DNA from: Rhodospirillaceae bacterium
Lineage (GTDB): Bacteria > Pseudomonadota > Alphaproteobacteria > Micavibrionales > Micavibrionaceae
Reading direction: 5' to 3'
Assembly (NCBI GenBank): GCA_003452275.1
Contig: DMIT01000221.1
Location: forward strand, 1 to 12,133
Length of the DNA stretch: 12,133 nt
The notes under the pieces are model-generated. The model was not told the origin of the DNA. It did no database searches and saw only the letters and a program-made list of their open reading frames with translations. This document shows positions 1 to 5,146 of this stretch, piece by piece. Each line of letters starts with the position of its first letter. Positions within the stretch are counted from its first letter, which is position 1. Both the position numbers and the translations under genes were made by a program.

Positions 1-582
1 GTGGCTAATCTGGCGGTGCAAATCCATGGCGGGCATGGCTATATCCGTGAATATGGGGTTGAACAATACGCACGCGACGCGCGCATTGCCATGATTTACG
101 AAGGCACCAACGGCATACAGGCCCTTGATCTGGTCGGGCGCAAAATGGGACAGAATTATGGGCGATTGCTGCGCCGTTTCTTCCACCCCGTTCTGGAATT
201 GATCGAAACCAATCAAGAAAACCCTGCGCTGGGCGAATTTATATTTCCCTTGGCAAAAGCCTTCGCCAAATTGCAACAAGCCTCTGTCCAGATCGCGATG
301 AAAGGCCTTAAAGACCCGAACGAGGCAGGGGCGGCATCGACTGATTTCCTGCGCATGTTCGCCTTGGTCGCGGTCGGGTTTATGTGGGCGCAAATGGCAA
401 AAGTCGCGCAGCAAAAACTGGAAGCCGGCGGGGACGGCAAAGCGGAATTTTATCAAGCCAAACTGAAAACCGCGCGTTTCTTCATGGAACGCATGTTGCC
501 CGAAGTCGAAAGCCGTTTCCGCATGGTCATGGCAGGTGCCAAACCCCTCATGGACATGACCGCAGATGAGTTTGGTACATAA
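1..582 (+). CDS. Acyl-CoA dehydrogenase, C-terminal part (5' end outside window)
   Basis: This is the C-terminal 193 residues of an FAD-dependent acyl-CoA dehydrogenase, which oxidises an acyl-CoA to the trans-2-enoyl-CoA. The fragment opens inside the catalytic domain: the run GGHGYIREYGVEQYARD (about residues 10-26) and the family signature IYEGTNGIQ (32-40) are visible. The Glu in YEGT (residue 34) aligns with the catalytic base of medium-chain enzymes. Beyond it lie about 150 residues of mostly helical sequence ending in KPLMDMTADEF. This matches the extra C-terminal domain of the roughly 600-residue subclass that includes DmdC-like enzymes. The GTG at base 1 is only an in-frame codon, not the start, because the catalytic domain must begin well upstream. 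The acyl substrate cannot be told from this piece. The gene is more GC-rich than the cassette that follows and is probably ancestral chromosome. Confidence 0.93.
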   Translation: MANLAVQIHGGHGYIREYGVEQYARDARIAMIYEGTNGIQALDLVGRKMGQNYGRLLRRFFHPVLELIETNQENPALGEFIFPLAKAFAKLQQASVQIAMKGLKDPNEAGAASTDFLRMFALVAVGFMWAQMAKVAQQKLEAGGDGKAEFYQAKLKTARFFMERMLPEVESRFRMVMAGAKPLMDMTADEFGT

Positions 583-602
583 TAAATATTCAAAAATACT
601 TT

Positions 603-636
603 TATGATTCCATTTTAAAACTAAATATGATTCAAT
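603..636. repeat. Pair of 11-bp direct repeats upstream of the Panacea-domain gene
   Basis: TATGATTCCAT (603-613) and TATGATTCAAT (626-636) match at 10 of 11 positions and start 23 bp apart, about two helical turns. They sit in the only upstream space of the three-gene cassette, 22-55 bp before its first start codon. Antitoxin-type genes are commonly autoregulated, so an operator role is possible. The region is AT-rich and chance cannot be excluded. Confidence 0.3.
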
Positions 637-657
637 GAAAGTAATGAGGTATATAAT

Positions 658-1116
658 ATGACAAAAAAACCATATTCTGCTATCTCCATTGCTAACTATT
701 TTGTCAAAAAAGGGATTGATACGGGAGCAATGGTAACCCCTATGAAGCTCCAGAAACTGGTGTATTTTGCGCATGGCTGGTTTTTGTCTTTATCAGGAGG
801 GCAACCTCTCATTAAGGAAAAAATCGGAGCATGGCCGTTCGGGCCCGTCATCGGGACTGTTTATAAATATTATTCGGCTTATGCAAAGAAACCTATTGAT
901 AGGCTTGTCGAAACGGATGAGGAAGCCATTCAGGATGCGCAGGATATTGCTGTTCTGGACAAAATATGGGATGTATATGGACAACGAACCGCGATAGAGC
1001 TTTCCAATCTTACTCATCTTGAGGGAAATGCTTGGGATAAGACTTATCGAATGGGACACTCTCACACTATCCCTAACGAGTTAATAAAAGAAGATTTTGA
1101 CAGGATGTCTGAATAA
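658..1116 (+). CDS. Panacea-domain (DUF4065 / SocA-like) antitoxin-type protein
   Basis: This is a 152-residue soluble protein with the hallmarks of the Panacea (DUF4065, SocA/GepA-like) domain. The helix TPMKLQKLVYFAHGWFL lies at about 27-43. AWPFGPVIGTVYKYY (58-72) matches the usual AW.yGPV...Y motif. The closing LSNLTHLEGNAWDKTY (115-130) matches the LS..TH....W motif. The domain spans almost the whole protein. Family knowledge: Panacea proteins act as antitoxins against many unrelated toxins, including small membrane toxins, and SocA of Caulobacter is a proteolytic adaptor for its toxin SocB. A good ribosome-binding site, GAGG at 646-649, lies 8 nt before the ATG and supports this start. 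The stop codon overlaps the next ATG by one base (TAATG), so the two genes are probably translationally coupled. The sequence is AT-rich compared with both flanks, suggesting transfer. That it neutralises the downstream protein is inference. Confidence 0.85.
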   Translation: MTKKPYSAISIANYFVKKGIDTGAMVTPMKLQKLVYFAHGWFLSLSGGQPLIKEKIGAWPFGPVIGTVYKYYSAYAKKPIDRLVETDEEAIQDAQDIAVLDKIWDVYGQRTAIELSNLTHLEGNAWDKTYRMGHSHTIPNELIKEDFDRMSE

Positions 1117-1412
1117 TGCCGATAGATAAGCTGGAAATTGATAAAATCCATATTGATAAAACCATTCGTCCTCATTCTGATATGGATGACACGATTCTTC
1201 ATGATCTCAGCATGGCTGAAGAAAATTCTTTTGAAATGTATGAGTTAGCTAGAAATGACCTTATCATTACAGAGGAAAAGAAAATCAAACAGACCGCAGG
1301 CTTTGCCGGTGGAGCTTTGCTAGGTGCTGCTGTTGCTGGCCCTCTTGGCGCTCTGGCAGGGGGAATCGCTGGCGTGGGTCTGACGATCTGGGCTAATAAA
1401 CATATAGAATAA
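1116..1412 (+). CDS. Small glycine-zipper protein, candidate membrane-acting partner of the Panacea protein
   Basis: This 98-residue protein has no family I can name. Its first 58 residues are charged and acidic, and start with three IDK units five residues apart (3-5, 8-10, 13-15). Residues 61-92 form a Gly/Ala-rich hydrophobic segment with GxxxG-type spacing (for example G62, G66, G70, G78, G82, G86) and a Gly-Pro break at 75-76. This suggests either one long membrane helix or a helical hairpin. Glycine-zipper segments of this kind occur in membrane-inserting peptides and small channel-forming proteins. Its start overlaps the stop of the Panacea-domain gene by one base, the arrangement typical of antitoxin-toxin pairs. 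It is therefore the first candidate for the toxin, but no catalytic motif is present and the function is inferred only from context and hydrophobicity. Confidence 0.65.
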   Translation: MPIDKLEIDKIHIDKTIRPHSDMDDTILHDLSMAEENSFEMYELARNDLIITEEKKIKQTAGFAGGALLGAAVAGPLGALAGGIAGVGLTIWANKHIE

Positions 1413-1511
1413 GCACCTTTCAGATGATTATCCTCACATTTTCAATTCTATTTACTATGCTGTTTCTGGTGGGTATTTATCTATTTGGATATGTCGTCAA
1501 TAAACATATAG
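1395..1511 (+). repeat. 13-bp exact direct repeat, two copies
   Basis: AATAAACATATAG occurs at 1395-1407, at the 3' end of the glycine-zipper gene, and at 1499-1511, inside the next gene. Both copies encode Asn-Lys-His-Ile directly after a hydrophobic helix. They may be the trace of a local duplication or a shared membrane-boundary motif, or they may be coincidence in AT-rich DNA. Confidence 0.35.
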
Positions 1512-1813
1512 TTATCAAGGCATTGGTTGGAATGGGGGGCATTACCGCATCCTTGGCGTATGGTTTGCAAGCCTTATTAAATATAGTTAATCTGGGGCTG
1601 TTGGAATATCAAAATATGGTGAAAACAGAGACAGCTTTAGAGAAAATAAAATATCTTCCAGATGTGATAAAGGACGCTTTTTTGCTTGCCCGTAACAACT
1701 GCCCCGAGGGAGTGCATATCTATCTTTTGATTGGTGCGTTTTTAGTATTATCGCAAGGATTTGAAGAAATGAGAGGGTGTATCACTCTTAAAAGAAGCAG
1801 GAAGATACCCTAA
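1424..1813 (+). CDS. Hypothetical small membrane protein of the Panacea cassette
   Basis: This 129-residue protein is unrecognised. Three hydrophobic stretches are visible: residues 2-25, about 30-60 (a long segment that may be two helices or a re-entrant one), and 98-112. A charged loop (about 65-95, TETALEKIKYLPDVIKDA) separates the last two, and the C-terminal tail is basic (LKRSRKIP). The start lies 11 nt after the preceding stop with no clear Shine-Dalgarno sequence, so it may rely on coupling; an ATG nine codons downstream is an alternative. The short peptide NKHI after the first helix also ends the hydrophobic segment of the 98-aa protein just upstream, each time encoded by an identical 13-base string. 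Co-transcription with the Panacea gene is likely from spacing. It could be a second toxin component, an immunity-type protein or an unrelated cargo gene. Confidence 0.6.
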   Translation: MIILTFSILFTMLFLVGIYLFGYVVNKHIVIKALVGMGGITASLAYGLQALLNIVNLGLLEYQNMVKTETALEKIKYLPDVIKDAFLLARNNCPEGVHIYLLIGAFLVLSQGFEEMRGCITLKRSRKIP

Positions 1814-1847
1814 TTAATTATTGCTTTCTCTGGTTGCTAAAAAAATC

Positions 1848-1863
1848 AGGGAAATAGCTCCCT
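1848..1863. terminator. Weak hairpin flanked by A and T runs
   Basis: AGGGA (1848-1852) pairs with TCCCT (1859-1863) around a 6-nt loop. On the + strand it is followed only by TTAAAAA. On the - strand it would be followed by GATTTTTTT, a better terminator tail. It lies 35 bp after the last gene of the cassette, so it may act as a weak or bidirectional terminator. Confidence 0.3.
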
Positions 1864-1877
1864 TTAAAAATAGAAGG

Positions 1878-1922
1878 AAGGCAGTGTGCTTCAATATGCC
1901 GCTGCCTTAATTGTGCCTTTTT
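1878..1922 (+). terminator. Possible transcription terminator after the Panacea cassette
   Basis: AAGGCAG (1878-1884) pairs exactly with CTGCCTT (1902-1908), and the stem can be extended inward by a few imperfect pairs. A run of five T residues (1918-1922) follows, but only after a 9-nt gap, so the structure is not a textbook intrinsic terminator. Its position between the cassette and the dotA-like genes fits a role in separating the two transcripts. Confidence 0.35.
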
Positions 1923-2092
1923 CATTACCAAATCCTTGTATTTTATGATAATATGGGGAAATCCTAAGGTTAAAAGTAAATAAAATTTTATGGATTTTAG
2001 GCTATACTATAAGGCGGTGGATGAGGATTCCCTATCATGTCCCTCTCCTGCGGGTTTTTTGGGTGTAATTTTTAAATGGTTATTGGTGTGCG

Positions 2093-5000
2093 GTGCGGGT
2101 TTCTGCGGGTAGTGCGTTAAATTATGCGACCATGCCGGGGATATTTCCCCGATTGAAAGATATTCTGTTCTCGGGGTTCGGCTCTGTGACGCAGTTGATC
2201 GCCATTATCTGCTTTATGGGTGGGCTGCTCCCTAAAAACCATCCTTGTTTTTCCAAAGAAAAACGCAACGAATATAGTCTGGCCCGCATTCTGGCCGATG
2301 CCGCGTCCGGTATTGAATTCCAATGGAAATATATTGATAAAATCGTTATTTTCGCGGTCATCCTGTGCGGTACGGTGATGATGTGGCTTTACGTGGCGGC
2401 GGCGATCCTGTTTGTTCTGTCGTCTCCTTCTTTTGCGCTGAGTTTTCCCGCAGTGATCCAGACGGCAAACCCGACCAATGATGTGGCGTTTATGATGCTG
2501 GACAAGGTTGTGGGGATTCCCGGGCTGTTTAATTCCTCTGTCTCGTTTACCCCGCCTTTCCCGACACCATTTCAGGTGTCATTGCAGCAATTATTCAGTT
2601 TCTACAGTACCGGCATTTTTTTTGTCGCGCTGATTATCTTTTTGTACCACGTCATCCATCTGGTGTTGGAGATTACCCAGACGGGGCATGTCACACAGCA
2701 TATGTCGGATGATGATGGCGATGGCGGCAGAAATTTTTCATGGTTGCCCATTCGGTTCGTTTTTTGTTTCGGGCTTTTGATTCCCTTCGGGTATGGGTTG
2801 AATTCCGCACAATGGATTACGCTCTACACTGCAAAATTCGGTTCGAGTCTGGCAACCAATGCATGGATCGATTATAATTATACGACTGGACAAAACCCGA
2901 CAGGGGATGATAATGCCCGTTTGATCGCCAGACCGCCGACCCTTGATAATTCAGGGTTGATTAAGTCCCTGTTCCTTATTAATTCCTGCCGCCGCATTAC
3001 ACTTTTGACCCAGTTTAATCCTGAAGCCAATCAGGCTTATCCCTATATTGTGAATGGTGGAAAAAGCAAATCGCTGTTTAATTATCCGGGAGAGCCTGGT
3101 TTTATGGATAAGCCGACGCTTTCTTCTCCATCCACCTATAATGCGACCTTGCCGACAATTGCTGCGGGTGATGCGTCTGACAATTTTATCGAGATATTAA
3201 AATTCTCGGATTACCACGATATCAAAATGGTGATCGGAACGTTCGATCCAGCTAAGCCGGATGCTTATAAATCCTACCCGGGCAAAATTCTTCCCACTTG
3301 CGGAGAGATTACCATTCCGGTGACCAGCTTGACCGGTGAGGGAGTCTTTGCTGCCGAAGGATATTTCTTTGCGGTGTTGAATATTCTCTTTGAGATGAAC
3401 AGAGCAGGTGTTACCCCGTCTACCACCGATCCGATTGAAGATATGTGGTTGGCCCTGATGCGGGAATATCTGTTGACGTCAGGTTCGGTCAGAAATGCCA
3501 AGACCATGCTCGGCATGACGGATGCGGATTTTCAGGCGTCTTATGGCGGGGATATCGATTTGATGGGCCCCATCACCGGGCCGGTTTATTCATCTTACTG
3601 GAAATTGATGATGGATGATTATTTCCGTTATGTTTTCAGGATTCCGGCTTTCACCGCCTATGATTTTCTGGCGGATACGGATACGGCAGCGACCGACCCT
3701 ACTGTTGATCCGCTGGGGATGTATTTTCACAACGATAAGGCAGGATTCTCCAGTCTTGGAAAACCAAACCCGCTTTTGATGTCCCAAGGGATATTGGATT
3801 ATGGCTGGGGTGGGGCAGGGTTATGGTATAATAAGCTGGGTGAACGGAACGGGTCTTTATATAGCGCTGCCGCTGCGGTGCCGGTCATCAACAAGTTCCC
3901 GATGGTGATGGAAGCCATTAAAGACCAGAGAGCCAAAACCGATACCAAGATTGATGGCGGATTTTGTGAGAAATTCAACCCGCGTAAGTCCGGAACAAGT
4001 TCGATTCACTTGCAGAACGAGAAAAACCAGTTCGAAATCGAGCAGGCCGCAGCCCTTTATGCATTCTGTTCCCAATTATTCGAAAATCAGGCGTTCAATC
4101 AGGACGGGGTCACGCGCGTTACAGCTTCGACCAATCCATTTGAAAAAGCCATTCATATGTTCTTCTCGGAGTTCCGGATCTTTGACAAGAATACCAATAA
4201 GGAAGTCACACCAATGGCGCAGTTGACATCCGTTGGGCGTATCCTGATTGATAAAGCGATTATGGGCGTGACTATTTCTTCCTTGTCCTACGCCGCCGGC
4301 GGAGCCGCCCATATGGCTGCCGGAGATAATGCCCAAGCCGAAGCCTTTGCAACTGGCGCAGGTGCTATCGGGGATGCGACAATGGTCATTGCTTTACTGG
4401 GATTATCTTCGGGGTTCGTGCTTTATTATATGTTGCCGATGATGCCATTTATTTATTTCTTTTTTGCGGTCGGCAGATGGGTCAAGGTTATTTTCGAGGC
4501 TCTGGTCGGTGTGCCCCTTTGGGCTTTGGCGCATATGCGGGTAGGTGGGCCCGGATTACCAGGATCGGCTGCGATTGGTGGTTACTTCTTGCTGCTTGAA
4601 ATATTTATCAGGCCTATTCTAACAGTCTTTTCTCTGGTTGCCTCCTTTGCCATCTTCTCGGCATTGGCGATCGGACTGAATAGTGTCTTTTCTCTGGTAT
4701 CCGAAAATCTGTTCGGAAGTGTTGCGCCTTCTCTTTCCTCTACGCTTGATGCTGCTGAAAAGCTGTCTTACGTTGAACTGGCGCGCGGAATGGTAGATCA
4801 GTTCTTCCTCACCATCTTTTATATTTATCTGGTGTATACGATCGGTATCGGGTCGTTCAAACTGATTGACCTGATCCCTGACAATATCATGAGATGGTCG
4901 GGTGCGGGCGTGCAGTCATTCGGGGCTTCGGATGTATCTGACGATATGATCGAGGAATGGCAGTGGCAGCTTCCGCAAAGGTTTAATGCGTCTACCGGCT

Positions 5001-5146
5001 CTCTCGGTAAGGCGGCCAAGGAGGCATTCTATGAGCCTGGGCATCGTCTGGGGGCGGCAGAGAAAAATAGAATCAAGGCAGAGAAACAGGCCGCCAAAGA
5101 AGCAGAGGCCGCCGCTCACGCCAAAGCGAAAGGGCCGGATGGGTAA
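2093..5146 (+). CDS. DotA/TraY-family type IVB secretion inner-membrane protein, paralogue 1
   Basis: This 1017-residue polytopic protein belongs to the DotA (Dot/Icm) / TraY (IncI conjugation) family; Legionella DotA has a similar length. The C-terminal membrane region is diagnostic: MMPFIYFFFAVGRWVK (783-798), FEALVGVPLWALAHMR (801-816), then GLPG (821-824) and EIFIRP (836-841). Hydrophobic segments lie near 28-46, 84-110, 172-193, 217-235, 764-792, 831-862 and 903-925. Between about 236 and 760 is a large, presumably periplasmic region containing GWGGAGLW (571-578) and cysteines 299 and 403, which are conserved in all three paralogues. Peculiarities are an acidic stretch SDDDGDGG (205-212), where the other two have GVPFGKRF, and an Ala/Lys/Glu-rich tail (about 986-1014). 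The GTG start has no clear ribosome-binding site and was chosen because it aligns with the N-termini of the paralogues; an in-frame ATG at 2132 is an alternative. The stop overlaps the next gene by one base. Confidence 0.88.
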   Translation: MRVSAGSALNYATMPGIFPRLKDILFSGFGSVTQLIAIICFMGGLLPKNHPCFSKEKRNEYSLARILADAASGIEFQWKYIDKIVIFAVILCGTVMMWLYVAAAILFVLSSPSFALSFPAVIQTANPTNDVAFMMLDKVVGIPGLFNSSVSFTPPFPTPFQVSLQQLFSFYSTGIFFVALIIFLYHVIHLVLEITQTGHVTQHMSDDDGDGGRNFSWLPIRFVFCFGLLIPFGYGLNSAQWITLYTAKFGSSLATNAWIDYNYTTGQNPTGDDNARLIARPPTLDNSGLIKSLFLINSCRRITLLTQFNPEANQAYPYIVNGGKSKSLFNYPGEPGFMDKPTLSSPSTYNATLPTIAAGDASDNFIEILKFSDYHDIKMVIGTFDPAKPDAYKSYPGKILPTCGEITIPVTSLTGEGVFAAEGYFFAVLNILFEMNRAGVTPSTTDPIEDMWLALMREYLLTSGSVRNAKTMLGMTDADFQASYGGDIDLMGPITGPVYSSYWKLMMDDYFRYVFRIPAFTAYDFLADTDTAATDPTVDPLGMYFHNDKAGFSSLGKPNPLLMSQGILDYGWGGAGLWYNKLGERNGSLYSAAAAVPVINKFPMVMEAIKDQRAKTDTKIDGGFCEKFNPRKSGTSSIHLQNEKNQFEIEQAAALYAFCSQLFENQAFNQDGVTRVTASTNPFEKAIHMFFSEFRIFDKNTNKEVTPMAQLTSVGRILIDKAIMGVTISSLSYAAGGAAHMAAGDNAQAEAFATGAGAIGDATMVIALLGLSSGFVLYYMLPMMPFIYFFFAVGRWVKVIFEALVGVPLWALAHMRVGGPGLPGSAAIGGYFLLLEIFIRPILTVFSLVASFAIFSALAIGLNSVFSLVSENLFGSVAPSLSSTLDAAEKLSYVELARGMVDQFFLTIFYIYLVYTIGIGSFKLIDLIPDNIMRWSGAGVQSFGASDVSDDMIEEWQWQLPQRFNASTGSLGKAAKEAFYEPGHRLGAAEKNRIKAEKQAAKEAEAAAHAKAKGPDG

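Larger units (their letters stand above)
1814..2092. other. Noncoding AT-rich spacer between the small-gene cassette and the dotA-like genes
   Basis: No convincing gene or structural RNA is seen in these 279 bases. They contain two weak hairpins (annotated separately) and a 12-bp AT palindrome ATAAAATTTTAT (1980-1991). There are -10-like hexamers, TATACT at 2003-2008 and TATGAT at 1944-1949, without good -35 partners. A short reading frame of 12 codons at 2037-2075 is preceded by GAGG (2023-2026) and contains a T6 run. It is followed directly by a 14-codon frame (2076-2120) that overlaps the start of the first dotA-like gene. The promoter of the dotA-like genes most likely lies here, but I cannot place it with confidence. 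Confidence 0.5.

Noticed and set aside
1..3. GTG at the first base as the true start of the acyl-CoA dehydrogenase
   Set aside because: The sequence begins within the conserved catalytic domain just before the IYEGT signature, so most of the protein must lie upstream of the window.
652..657. TATAAT immediately before the Panacea start as a promoter -10 box
   Set aside because: It directly abuts the start codon at 658, so transcription would begin inside the gene, and the GAGG ribosome-binding site would be lost.
658..1813. Insertion sequence or integrase-borne element around the AT-rich cassette
   Set aside because: No transposase or integrase reading frame, terminal inverted repeats or convincing target-site duplications were found at the borders.
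2041..2060. CCC/GGG hairpin followed by six T residues as a terminator
   Set aside because: The stem is only three base pairs with an eight-base loop, too weak to support a terminator call.
1814..2092. CRISPR array, tRNA or riboswitch in the spacer
   Set aside because: No regularly spaced repeats, cloverleaf-like elements or known aptamer pattern could be seen.
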